Shown: one piece after another, positions 35,901 through 48,170 of the stretch
Layout: each line of letters opens with the position of its first letter
Position numbering within the stretch: position 1 is the stretch's first letter
From: Antrodiella citrinella
Lineage: Eukaryota > Basidiomycota > Agaricomycetes > Polyporales > Steccherinaceae
Reading direction: 5' to 3'
Assembly (NCBI GenBank): GCA_004802725.1
Contig: SGPM01000080.1
Location: 1-64,000 of the forward strand
Length of the DNA stretch: 64,000 nucleotides
Program-made: the position numbers and the translations under genes
The notes under the pieces: model-generated
What the model was told of the DNA's origin: nothing
The model's database searches: none
What the model saw: only the letters and a program-made list of their open reading frames with translations

Positions 35901-38043
35901 CAATTCGACATGTACTTACGCTGTGCATTGGCATGACATGCTGTCGGACTTCTCTTTAGACAGCTGCAGCCTTGGCGTGTCCAGTTTGAACGGCGATGAC
36001 ACTGACATCAGCCCAGAAAACAGCCATTGTCATTTGAAGAAGTGCGACGTTCCAGTATCAGACATGGTACCTTGCTGGTATGTTTGTTTTCCATTCTGCA
36101 TGCCAGTACAGATACCGCGGTCAGTCAGGTCCCATTCCAAATAGCGTATTCTCCCGCTTTTTTGAACTTTCAGACGTGAAGGCTAAGCTTGTAGTCACGT
36201 TTCACCTTGCACGTTTTCCTGCGTACCTTTCATCAGGCAGCTCACACACATTTTCTACAACAGGTGCACATGTTTTCGGGGGAAGGTATTCTGATACAAA
36301 CAAGACGATGTTTTCGAGGACAGATGCTAGCGATTACGGGAGAAGTTCAGTCGTCGGGCAGACGCAATGTCTCGGTGTATGTATATGTGGCGAATGTCAG
36401 GCGGTCACTTGCTGAACATTTGTTTTCTAGACATCATCTACTGAAGACTTTACAGCTTGACGTTGACATACCAAATTCAAGCTTCAATCGCAATGCGGAG
36501 TTCCAAGTCGGGATCCTTCGGAATGTAGTACCACTAAGTAGCAAGCCGACTGATGGCCCGCACTGACTTCAAGCCTTTGTGTAAGCACTCAACGTCGGAT
36601 ATTTGAAGATACTGATTCGTGAAGCGTTGGAGGGAACACAGTCACCACTACTGGCCCGGTCTAGCCTGAGCCTGGTTTCGGGCTTCGGTCACTCCGGTCG
36701 ACGTCACAGTCAGCGACTCAGCGTACGTCGGAGGCGCACGGCCGTCGGCGGTGCATAGAGTCGGAGCGCTCGTGTTATTTGTGCATGTTTGGCAAGAGCT
36801 TTGCGGGCCGGATGCTCCGCTGATACCAGACAACTGTTGACGTCGGATGGGTGAGTACTCTTTGCTTCTCGCCACCATCGACCCGTTCGACGACCTACGA
36901 TGAGGCACGTGAGTATTAAGAACACTGTATGCGTGCTTCCACCTTCGATCTCACGGTTTTTTGGTTGTAGGACATTGTCTTCGTCAGAATCTCTCATTGT
37001 ACAATTCCGAAACCGAGCCTGAGGATTGTTCACGACTCAGACTTTATGTCGACAATGGGCAAGGTATGTTTTACGCGTAGACATAAACTTTTTCACATGG
37101 ATACAGTGCCTACGCGTATCTTTGAGAATGGTACAACCTAGTATGTTTAGACAGTGGTACTCTGCACTCGGTCTTATACCGGAACTCTTTCATCTAACCT
37201 CTCGGGAATGTCATGATACCATTTGGGCGCAATGTTTATTCCGAACGCCACTAGGACGCAATGTCGTACCGAAAGGCTTACGAGTATAAAGTACTACTGG
37301 CTCTCGTATGCGTACCGACTTCCGTATTGTTTGCGAAACGGCTACAATAAAGTCAGCACGTCTCTCTTCTCCCAGTATCTCATTTCCGAAGTACCTGCTG
37401 TTCTTGTACCAACATTGGACGATCGTCGTTGCGATGCTTAATCTCATACCGCCGCGGGACCTGAGGGAAGCTAGTTTCCCCGACTGGAGTGCAAACGGAA
37501 GATTCTATGGCTTGTGGGGTCACTTCTGCTTGTGATTGCGAATGATAAGTGGGTTGAAATGCAGCTTCTTTACCGGTTGTAGGGCCGTTTGTGCCACACT
37601 AGTGCTCTTGGGTGCTCTTGGATGCATACGTTCGTTGATCTGTGCCCTCGATGAGAGATTGTAGTACCACTGTGACCCCTCGTGGTTGTCCCAATGTTCT
37701 CCAGAGATGTTCTGGGGCTGCAATGAACTTAGTCTGCGACGAACTTCTTCATGAAAACGTAAGACGAAAGGACTAGAATGAGTTGGAATGTATGGACTTC
37801 GCAGGGCCGAAGATGCGCTTGTGACTGGCCTGGGACGGGCGCCTGAACAGAGTAGAACACTCTGGCCTTTGAACGGTGGTGAGCTCCATGGCGTCACTAA
37901 TGGCCAACCGAGCATCCCCATTCCCTTATAATCCCCCATAGCTCTCGCCCACATTGCACCATCACTCTCGTCGTCGCCGCCCTTGGTAGTCTGATCGCCG
38001 GCGCCCGACGTGGACAAACGTTCTGGGCAGACAAATCGGCTAA

Positions 38044-38061
38044 CCCCCTAAAACACCCCCT
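38044..38061 (+). promoter_or_regulatory. Two CCCCT (STRE-like) boxes upstream of GPH1
   Basis: CCCCT occurs at 38045-38049 and again at 38057-38061, each inside a C5 run, 55-71 bp before the GPH1 start codon. In yeast, CCCCT/AGGGG stress response elements drive GPH1 through Msn2/4. Whether a basidiomycete factor uses them is unknown. Confidence 0.4.
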
Positions 38062-38115
38062 AGTTTACGCTCTTCTACGGCGAGCGCGAACGTCGACTTC
38101 TATACTGCTCTCAAG

Positions 38116-41100
38116 ATGACCTCCATCATCGATCCCTCGACAATTGGGAAGCCCAAGCATGCTGCTCGTCGCAGACATGTTAGGACGCTGACAGGTACGT
38201 TTTCCCTGTTTTGGCTGCATATATGCGTGAGGTGGACCTCGGTTGATTGTTCGTATAGGATACACTCCGGAAGTAGATGAGAAGGGCGTGGAGAAGTGGC
38301 CAAGGGGAGAGGAGAAAGTGTGGAAAGACGGTCTCCGTGGTGTCGACAAAGGTATGCCATATTCTCGATTTGCGTTTGGGTATATCTGGAACGCATCCCA
38401 CGCTGGTAGTCCCATATATGCGATGAGCATGCGAGGCATTGTCGTTTTTGAGACAATTCCGTGCGCATATATCCACAAAGTATGCATGCACTGTCGCCCC
38501 TTTGACTTCTAAGCCAGGAGACGCTGTCCGAGTACTGCAGTACTGATTCGCTAACCCTACAGATATCCCTGATATTACGAAGTCTTTTGTTCACCATGTG
38601 CAGACGTCGCTTGCACGGCAGGCATACAATCTCGATGAAGCCGGTGCCTATCAGGCTGCCGCCTTGTCAGCGCGGGATAATCTCCTCGTATGTGCAGATT
38701 TACGCTATGACAGCTGCAACTCTACTGACAATGCATACCAGGTGAACTGGAACGAAACTCAGCTGCATTTCAATGCTAAGCCTACCAAGCGGGCGTACTA
38801 CCTTTCGCTCGAGTTTTTGATGGGCCGTACTCTCGACAACGCACTTCTCAATCTCGGTTTGAAGGACAAGTATACCGACGGTATCAATAAGCTCGGCTTC
38901 GGTCTCGAGGATCTGCTCGAGCAGGAGCGCGATGCTGCTCTAGGTAATGGTGGTCTTGGACGATTGGCTGCCTGCTATTTGGATTCTAGTGCCAGTCAGG
39001 AGCTCCCCGTCTGGGGTTACGGTTTGAGGTACCAGTACGGTATCTTCCAGCAGCTGATTGGACCTGATGGAAGGTGGGTTTGCTGTCCTTTTTGATGACT
39101 CTGTATCAGCGTCACAGAGGTTGTTGAGGATGTCATCCTGTCCAAGTCGATGAACTCGTCACCCTGTGTTAACTGTCTATTTCTGATCTCTATTTTGCGA
39201 TCTCACTGCCGTAAAGACCGCCGATGTTTGTCGGGATCTTGTCGTTTTCTCACTGCATTTATTCTGCTCGCTTCTCGTTCCTGTCCACTTCCAATCGGTA
39301 CTTATCACTGCTTCTTCTCCCGCAGTCAACTCGAAGCTCCCGATCCTTGGCTCCAGCACGACAATCCCTGGGAGATCCCTCGTGCAGATGTCACATATGA
39401 AATTCGCTTCTATGGACACTCGGAGCGGGTTGATGGCATGAAGGCGGTTTGGAGTGGAGGTCAGGAAGTCCTTGCCATGGCATACGACGTGATGATTCCT
39501 GGTTATGATACTAAGAACACGAACAACTTGAGGCTCTGGGAATCCAAGCCCAAGAGAGGATTCGATCTGAACAGCTTCAACGGTATGTAGCGTTGTGGTT
39601 GTTACGTTGTTGAGATGCTGACGACGTTTTGAATTATGTAGCTGGTGACTACGAGCGTGCAGTCGAGTCTTCCAACAGCGCGGCCGCCATCACGTCGGTC
39701 TTGTACCCCAATGACCACACCACTTGTGTGTATTTCTCGGACTTGCTCTATCGAGTTTCGCTAATACAGGTCGATTTACAGTCGGTAAAGAGCTCCGTCT
39801 CAAGCAGCAGTACTTCTGGACCGCGGCCAGTTTGAGTGATATCCTTCGTCGCTTCAAGAACCTCGGCAAGCCCATTGGCGAGTTCCCCGAATGTGAGTAT
39901 TACGCAGTCAGTCACTATACGACTTTTGGATGCTCATATTGTGTTCCACAGATGTCTCTATTCAACTGAACGACGTGCGTCTATCTCTGCCAGTTATTCT
40001 TCGCTCAACATACTGAGTGTCCTTTAGACTCACCCAACTCTTGCCATCCCCGAGTTGATGCGTATCCTCGTTGACGAGGAGGACCTCTCTTGGGACTCCG
40101 CCTGGGACATCGTTACCAGGACGTTCTTCTTCACTAACCATACTGTCTTGCCCGAGGCTTTAGAGGTGGGTGTACTCTCAGGGGCTTTGATGCTTGACAG
40201 GGACTATGACAGGGACTAACCCGGATTTCTTGCAGAAATGGCCCGTTACTTTGATGCAGCAACTGTTGCCGCGTCACATGCAGATCATCTTCGATATTGT
40301 GAGTCTATGTAACGTTTCGTCTTTCAGTACTTGCTGACCTTCTCTACTTAGAACATGTGAGTTCACTTGAAGCTTCATAGCTAGAATCGTTTCACGAACA
40401 GATAATGCTGTATTCAGGATCTTCCTCCAAGGTACGCTTTTTAGATCAGTAGAGTCATCGCGGATCACTGATAGTTCTTCGCTATAGCTGTTGAAAAGAA
40501 ATTCCCTGGAGACCGCGACAAGCTTGCTAGGATGTCTCTCATCGAAGAGGGATTCCCTCAGAACGTGCGCATGGCCAACTTGGCATGCATCGGTAGTCGC
40601 AAAGTCAACGGTGTCGCCGAGGTACGCATACCCCGTCTCTTCGTTTCTGATCTGTGTTGCTCACGCGAATGCATGGCTTAGTTGCACAGTGAACTCCTCA
40701 AGGCGACGATCATGAAGGACTTCGTGGAGTTCTTCGGTACCGACAAGTTCTTCAACGTGACCAACGGAAGTATGTAGTCCCCCACGCATATCATTAATGA
40801 GCGACAAACTGACCTGTTCGTTTCAGTCACTCCTCGTCGGTGGTTGGATCAGTGCAACCCGCGCCTGAGCCAGCTTATCTCGGAGACTCTCAAGCTTCCC
40901 AAGGCTTCCTTCTTGAAAGATCTCAGTCAGCTCGAGGTAGGTTTCTATATCCGTGGTATATATTTACGCCACGTTATTAAGTCGTAATTCATAGGGATTG
41001 CTCAAGCATGTCGACGAGCCAGGTCTTATTAAGAAGTGGGCTGCCGTCAAGCAGAGCAACAAGGAGCGTCTTGCGCACTATGTTGAGACCACAACTGGCC

Positions 41101-42475
41101 ACCAGATCAACACCCAAGCAATGTTCGATGTGCAGATCAAGCGTCTGCACGAGTACAAGGTTTGTCTTGGATGACCACAGATTTGGGGTGTGTACTGAGT
41201 AAGTACCGGCATTGTAGCGTCAAACTTTGAACATCTTGGGCGTTATCTACGTGAGTGGCATCCGAATGTTTCAGCTTGTGTCCAGATACTAACTCCAGGA
41301 TTCATGTTCTAGCGATACTTGAAGATTAAGGCTATGACTCCTGCTGAGCGCAAGAAAGTGAACCCGAAGGTCGTGTTCTTCGCAGGAAAGGCTGCACCAG
41401 GATGTGAGTATCCTCTTCGCTTGGCGTTCTGGTTCAATGCTGACCCCTGTCTCTCCTCTCACAGACTACATCGCCAAACTCGTAAGTGGTCCTGACGTAT
41501 AATTCCACACGATTGTGTATCTCATCACCCTACTACAGACCATCCGTCTCATTGTCAACGTGGCCCGTATCATCAACGTTGACCCCGATACCAAGGACCT
41601 CCTCAGTCTCTTCTTCCTTCCCGATTACTCGGTCTCCCTTGCTGAGATCCTCATCCCGGCGTCGGATATCAGCCAGCACATCTCGACTGCTGGAACCGAA
41701 GCTAGTGGGACTTCTAACATGAAGTTCTGCTTGAACGGAGGTTTGTTGGTCGGTACCGTCGGTAAGTACTTTGAGAGCCTTATGGCAGACATTTGACGCG
41801 GACTGACATTGACCTTTCGTAGATGGTGCCAACATTGAGATCGCGGAGGAGGTTGGCGAACAGAACGTCTGTGAGTAGCAGCGTGTCCTTGCTCTTGGTT
41901 CCGATCGTTGTCTCACCTCTTTCATTCCAGTCTTCTTCGGTCACTTGACCCCTGCTGTTGAGGACCTCCGCTACCAGCACATGTACCACCCTGTTCCCAT
42001 TGAGCAGAAGTGCCCTGAACTCGCGAACGTCATCAACGAGGTCTCGTCTGGACGTTTCGGCGATGGAGGTGTCTACGAGCCGTACGTCTTCACCTGCCTT
42101 AGCTATGAGTTGTGATCGTTGACCAAGATATTCTCTTAGGTTGTTGAACACCATCCGCCAGAACGATTACTACTTGTTGACTGAGGACTTTGACTCTTGT
42201 ACGCTGCACTTTCCTTTGACCACCGAGATTTTGGCAACTGACTTGTATGCATAGATATCAAAGCTCTGAAGCTTGTAGACGAGGCATACCAGGACCGCAC
42301 TGAGTGGATTAAGAAGAGCATCCGCACGACTGCCAAGATGGGCAAGTTCAGCTCTGACCGTGCCATCCAGGACTACGCTCAGGAATGCTGGGTACGTTAT
42401 CTCCAATCACGTCGACTTCTACATCGTTCTGATCTAGATCCTGCACAGAATATCGAGAGCAACAAGCTTCCTTAG
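38116..42475 (+). CDS. GPH1: Glycogen phosphorylase
   Basis: Twenty-five exons give 868 aa. Boundaries: 38116-38194, 38259-38351, 38563-38687, 38742-39073, 39326-39582, 39642-39725, 39782-39892, 39952-39974, 40028-40165, 40236-40298, 40352-40356, 40418-40431, 40488-40621, 40682-40769, 40827-40936, 40995-41159, 41218-41250, 41313-41403, 41465-41481, 41539-41761, 41823-41870, 41931-42081, 42140-42198, 42255-42391, 42449-42475. It is a GT35 enzyme that phosphorolyses alpha-1,4-glucan ends to glucose-1-phosphate using pyridoxal phosphate. Visible landmarks are [24 protein letters not shown] (166-178), NVTNGITPRRW, KRLHEYKRQ and the PLP-lysine block ASGTSNMKF (Lys716), then [17 protein letters not shown] (Thr26) aligns with the phosphorylated Thr of yeast Gph1. 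Exon 11 is only 5 nt. Every phase closes and the length is normal (yeast about 900). Confidence 0.95.
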
Positions 42476-43020
42476 AATGTCCGACAATTCGTTCAAGAAT
42501 ATACATGTGGTCGTCGAGAGTGCAGAGTATATTGCAGAGGATGCAGTGAGGTGAAATGTGTATTAAAAAGCTCGCGCTGTTTGAATGTCTGTTGTTTGTT
42601 GCCATACGTGGAACGAGACGAATGAAGTTGCTGTCAAGAAGACTCATTCCCAAGCTACAATAAAAAACACAGAAGGGAAAGTGAGTGAGAGCCCAGGCGA
42701 GCGAACGAGAGTGGGGTCAGAGACGAACGAATCAGACGAATGAACCAGGAATCCTGTACTAAGTAGTAAGGACCAGAGGTAAGTAGGGCCGAGCATACAG
42801 CATTATCCAAAATCATGGCTTCTCTGGGGGGAATGATGAACATAAGACGAGGATATACGGAGACGTCGATCGACAGACTGGGACAAATGGAGGGGGTAAA
42901 AAGTCCTGCGAGTAAAATAAAGCGGGCCTTGGGGTATGTACGATGCATGCGCACGAACGCGTATGAGAAATACGTGGGGGTAGTAGCTGTCAACTCTCTT
43001 CACAATGACGGGTATCGGTA
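42476..43020. other. Convergent 3' intergenic
   Basis: 545 bp between the GPH1 stop and the stop of the minus-strand Msb1/Mug8-domain gene, presumably both 3' UTRs. Nothing else. Confidence 0.55.
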
Positions 43021-46000
43021 TCACGGCTTGGGCACGTCGTCTTCCTTCGTCTCTGCCTCGACTTCTTGCTCCACCGCTGCTGCGGGCTCTGCGGAGTCTG
43101 TACGCGTTATCAGCACATATGTCAAGAACATCAAGATTAACGGTGTTCCTACCTTCCGTCAAATCAGCTGCTGGCTCATTTTCTTTCGGAGGAGCAGACG
43201 CTTGCTCTTCAGGGGTTTCGATCGATTCCGCGGCGGGAGCATCTGGCTGACCAGATCCGTCTGCTGAATCTGAGAGGGGGCCCTCCGCGGACGGAATGTT
43301 TGCTTCCGCCTCTCCTGTCGTCGGCGGAGAGCTATCGTCAATTATGTATGCCTGAATATCCGGGACTGTCGGGGCAGCTACTACGACCGGGCCGGGAAGA
43401 AAATCAGATGGTCTGTCTGTTCATGTCAACAACTCTGAAAACACTCACCCGCTGTGGATGATTCTAGCTCTGCGTGATCCTCAGTTGCGCCGGTAGTAGA
43501 CCCCTCGGTCGTTTCAACAGTATCGGGGTCTATGCTCGTCGAGGCATCCTGAATGTCCTCAACATCTTGCACATCTTCGGACGCATCCGGGACGTCGTCA
43601 TTGAACGCGGACCCTCCTGCTGTCGGGTCGACATCTGGCTCCGTAGATTCAGAAAGGGTCGAAGGATCGGCACGTGGCAAAGCCTCCGTCTCCGTCTCCT
43701 TGAAAGCAGCCTCGGTGATCTCTAACGAGACCGGTTGACCAGAACTCTCCTTGGCAGCTTCCGAATCGGCGACAAGAACCTGGACAGCAGTGTCCTGCTC
43801 GGTAGGCTCCGGAGTAAGGACGGCGGAGGTCTCGTCGATGATAGCGTCGAAAGGGGCACCCACAGAGCCGGATTCCGTCGGCTCGGACGCGGGAATGTCG
43901 TCCTTCACGGTCTCCTCAACCACAGTGGGAGCGACGGCGGGAATTTCAGGAGGTGACGTAGAGGACTCGATATGATCGAATCCAGGCTGTGGGATAGAGA
44001 CCGGTAGCGGCACAGGTGCTATGTCCTCGTCGTCGTCCCCGTCGTGATGTTGTTTCAGAGCGGGGGATGCAGTATTGATAGATTCCAGGCCGGGAACATC
44101 TACAGGTGTCGAGGAGGGAGCCTCCTGAGACTGCACAGGTGCTCTATCTTGCGAACCGTCGGCAGCCACCGCAGCTCCAGCTAGAGCGGTAGGTTCACTA
44201 GTGCTCAACGCGACTTGGGGTCCTGGTGTAGACCCGGACAAGACGATGGGTTCGGGCGCAGGAGGAAGGACATCGTTATCATCAACATTGTCTGCTGCTA
44301 TGGTATCAGATGTGGTCTTACCCTCTAAAGACACTGACACAGCTTCGGGATGAGAGTGTGACGGCTTCTGAAAAGTTTCCCCATCGAGCACAATCGGTTC
44401 CACGGCCACTGGTACAAGTGCGTCAGGTGCTGTTGTCGGTTCCGTCGCGACGAGGGGAACTGGCGGTAGCTCTGCAGGCGTTGGCTCCTGGATTGATGTA
44501 ACAGGTTTGGTCGGGACCGTCAACTCGTCGACGACTGGAGTTTCAGGCAGAGCTTTATCTTCGGTAGCGAGATCCGTTGTCACTTCGGTCTTGAGAGGCT
44601 CAGTCGAAGCAGCGACTTCAGCAGGAGCGACTTCCTCCTTCTTCTCAGCTTCCGGGATTGAAGCGAGTACGGTTTGCGGTGTGTGAATGGCGACGACGGG
44701 CACAGGAACCTGTGAAGTAGCTGCAGCCACCTTTGGCGTAGAGATTCCAAGTCCCAGAGCATTCTCGGTTTCCGTTGATTTGGGGGACTCTTCCACATCC
44801 GCGAGAACCTCACCCATCTCACCGACACGAGGAGCCTTAGCAGCGCGCTTCCGGGCACCAGGGCTCTTCAAGCTGAAGCTCGTCCTGGGAGCACCTGTCG
44901 GGCTAGCAGGACTCTTGTTCTCCCCAGAAGCATTAGAGCTACTGAAGAAATTGAAGCGCGTGCGAGAGGTGAATGTGGAGCTCTTGCGCGAAGAGATATT
45001 GGATTGAATGGAAGGACGTGGGGAAGCAGCACGCCTCGGAGAGGCAGGCTCTGGGGCAGGAGGTGGAGGTGGAGGATATGTGAATGCGTGCTCAACGACC
45101 AGCCATTTGATGGGTTTGCCGTCAGAAGAAGTGACGGTGGCTGGTAAGTTAGCCTTGAGCTGACAGAGAACGAAGGTGGGCCAGTTGGTTGTAAGAGCAG
45201 GATCCGTAAGTGCGTCGCTCCAGAAGTCAATGAACGCTTCGTCGAGCTTGATCAGGCTGATAAGGGAAGTCCGCGTCTTCGCGCTCTTCAGCACGTCGAT
45301 GGGGGCGGCTTCAGCAGCGGGGCGTTGTAACAACGGCCTAGGGTTATCTGCAGACGATCGACGGCTGGCAGGTGGCGAAGAAGTGGCTTTACGCTTCTTG
45401 CCACTGTCCTTGCGTTTGGGAGCAGCATGAGGTGGATTAGTGACTTCAACGTCGTCGTCATCCAGAAGGGTAGCTGCAAGGTCTGTTCCTAAAGACTCGC
45501 CGAACCCAGCAGTTGAAAAGTCGGCCCAAACCGTGGGTGATGCGGGTAGAGGAATAGAGGCTGGTGATGGAGAAGCGATTTGGACCTTGCCGTTTGCACC
45601 TCCGTTAGCCCTGGTGACCGGACCTAGTGAGGTAGAACGCCTGCGTGTGGGCCGCACTTCGTGTGGAGCGGGGGTTGCCACTGTCACTGCCTTCGTGTTG
45701 TCATCTTCTACCGGCACGACTGAGAGGATACGGATGGTGTCATCGTCAAAGATGCGTGACAACCCGGAGCGAACGCCCTTCTTCGCGTCACCGTCGTCGA
45801 TTGCTGCATGCTTGAGCTGTTCCCAAAGTTGCGCATAGTCGCCTGTAGCACTTGCCTCAGCTTTAAAGGCTCCTTCAATTAGCTGGAGCGGATGCTGGTT
45901 AGGCTTTGACGTCGTTGATGCGGGGAGCCCAGTAGAAATTCGAACGAATAGCGCGTCATATCGACGCGTGGAGAACCGCGGGCGGGTCAATAGGCCCTCA

Positions 46001-47229
46001 TCCAGATTGTTGCCGTAAGGAAATGGTTTCACTAGTTCAGCTAGACGAAGGGGAATCTTCTTCTTTTCTGCTTCGTCTCTGCACGAAATTCAATTTTGTG
46101 ACCCACGAATTATGACTCTGCACTGACCTAACATAAGACAAGAACAAGTGCTCAAAGATTCTACCCGCCTTCTCCCAACGAGCGTAGAAAGTAGCCCAAT
46201 CATCCGTTTCCATAGCTCTCTGAGCGGTGAGAAGCCATAGACCAAAGAATTTGGCCAGTTTACTGCCCGAGCTACCGTTCGTTTCAGCGTGAGCAGCAAG
46301 AGACGATATTATGTCCAAAGTAGCGGTCAGAAGCTGCAAATGGGAGGCAGGTATTGAAGGAACCAGGGAACCCGAGAACGCAGTCGGGGGATAGTTTGCG
46401 GCGCGTTCTGCTTCTGTAAAAGAGGAATACCATCGCCAGACGTCCTCCGTATCTGATGAGGATCCAAATGAGGGACCTTCCAATTGGAGATGTCGCAATG
46501 CCCATCGGAGGACAGCAGCGATATCATGAGGTGATCGAGTATACGACAACTCGGAGTTAAAGAGGAGGGAGGGAGAGTCCGTTTCTGGAGAGAGCGTGGT
46601 GGTAGAGCTACCAGGAGCCAAAGAGAGTATGAACAGAGAAATAAGTCGCCGCTGAACGTCTGGAGACGCTGAGTACCAGTGAGGATGCATGACGCCCAAT
46701 GTTTCGAGGCCTAAAGTACACGTCAAAATGTTAGCAGCGTAACCAGACGCGTTTTTCAAGCAGCTCGGAACAGGTTATGCTTACCTCCACGGTCCACTAT
46801 CGCTGCAGCACATGCCTTCACCAACAACAACGACTCTGACGGAGTGAGACGACGTTCACTAATGACAGTCACCGGTAGGATTCCACGGTCGTCCGCGCCT
46901 TCAAACACGACCCCCAGCGTGCGGGTCTTGGGCACCCTGGCGACGGTGAGGTTGAGTTCGAGGCGAGGTTTGTGTGAGGAGGATTTGCCATTCTCGTCCT
47001 TGGGGGAAGCCGTGCTACGAGACCGAGGTCGGAATAGCGAGAAACCAGCATCTTTCTCCTTCTCCTTGCCCTGGTCGCTGTGAAACTTGTCTGAGGTTGG
47101 TGAAGTTGTTGGAGAGACTGCCTCGTACTTCCCCTCGAGGAGTGAAGCGGAAGCGGAATGTCGCCTGGCGTGGGCGGCCGGCTTGTCGTCCTTCTTACGT
47201 CCAAAAACCTTAGAGAAAAACGAGGGCAT
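43021..47229 (-). CDS. Msb1/Mug8-domain morphogenesis protein
   Basis: Five exons: 46785-47229, 46128-46710, 43449-46078, 43153-43380 and 43021-43097, giving 1320 aa. The start MPSFFSKVFGRKKDD is preferred over upstream non-ATG frame. Residues about 90-430 form one conserved helical domain (LGVVFEGADD, ISERRLTPSESLLLVKACAA, GLETLGVMHPHWYSASPDVQ, RRLISLFILSLAP, LRWALRHLQLEG, FFGLWLLTAQ). I recognise it as the Msb1/Mug8 (formerly DUF1708) domain, a RhoGAP-related fold. The remaining about 850 residues are Pro/Glu/Val/Ser-rich, low complexity and probably disordered, with SPRRAASPR-like phosphosite clusters near residue 540. Yeast Msb1 acts with Cdc42, Rho1 and Bem1 at growth sites, and fission-yeast Mug8 is meiosis-induced. 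A role in polarised growth is inferred. It converges on GPH1 and diverges from the next plus-strand gene. Confidence 0.8.
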
Positions 47230-48170
47230 GGCGTGTCGGGGTGGAAATAAAGATGAGATAGAAAGAGATTGCGATAAGTAAAGAGGTCGGGATAAGAATG
47301 AAGAGACCGTTTCTACGTGGTCTCTGCCAGAAAGTGAGAGGATGGACGAAGTCTGGCAGTGGCAGGTGGTGGTACGAACACAAGCCAACCGTGCGCTAAC
47401 TTCCGCGTCGCTTTCTCTCTCAACAACCACTTTAGCCGAATCATCATTCCCATTTTCATGCCATCTTTTGAGGATTTGGCGATGCTTGCAAGACTGACTC
47501 AATGCCGTTCGTCATGACGAGGGCGATAGTGTCCGGTTTGTGAATTCGAAGGCTCGAGCGTCGACCGGTATGTATACATAATCGCTGTTCTGGACCACCA
47601 CTTACGGAGGGGTATCAACTTTAGCATTTCTTGGTACTGCGCGAACTCATACTGCATCGGAATGGGACCACCAAAGCCTTGCGAGAGCTCTTCATTGTCG
47701 TTCTACTCGCATCCTTGAATGTCTCCATTGTTTCACGTCATTTCATGCGGGTCCACTCGACCGTCGCTTAAGGTGCAGCAGCAGGCAGGACTACAGTCGT
47801 CCATAAAAAGAGTATGCATGAGGTGTATGTCTCACTGACCCTACGGCTCACTCAATGGGGAGGGAATTCCATGTTGAGCTTGCGTGGGCTCTGCCAAGAA
47901 TATCAACATTTGGGTGAGTGTATTGCTCGTAAACTCGTATGTGCGTATTGACCTGTACATAAACGTACAGAACCAAATATCACGACGGTACATGCTGTTG
48001 TGTCGTTGTTCTGTGTAGGACCAAGTAGTTTTGTCGTACAGGTTACCACTGCATGGACCCTTCACTGAGCGTGGGCGCTACGTGTCATACAACAGGATCT
48101 TGTCACCTTGTGAACGTTGTAATGGCCAACGTCTGCCTTCATTGTTGTTGGCCTCTGGCGCGTTTGAGCA
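47230..48170. other. Divergent intergenic
   Basis: 941 bp between two divergent start codons. It presumably holds both promoters and the 5' leader of the Msb1/Mug8-domain gene (pyrimidine-rich on its own strand at 47230-47330). No exon is supported. Confidence 0.5.

Larger units (their letters stand above)
31002..38115. other. 7.1-kb region without recognisable gene
   Basis: This lies between the divergent starts of STE12 (-) and GPH1 (+). Open frames exist, for example minus 31949-32833 (294 codons, non-ATG start), minus 36710-36997 and minus 37520-38017. None has a recognised domain, good start or splice support. Visible sequence features are a GTCGAC-rich run (about 31415-31435), a GGCTCA tandem tract (32929-32957), poly-A runs (32990, 33707) and repeated GAAGCTTGAG units (33283-33300, 34291-34313). 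Part is presumably STE12 promoter and leader. Confidence 0.45.

Noticed and set aside
37520..38017. Minus-strand 165-codon frame upstream of GPH1
   Set aside because: No ATG near its start, no domain, and it overlaps the expected GPH1 promoter; kept only as unassigned.
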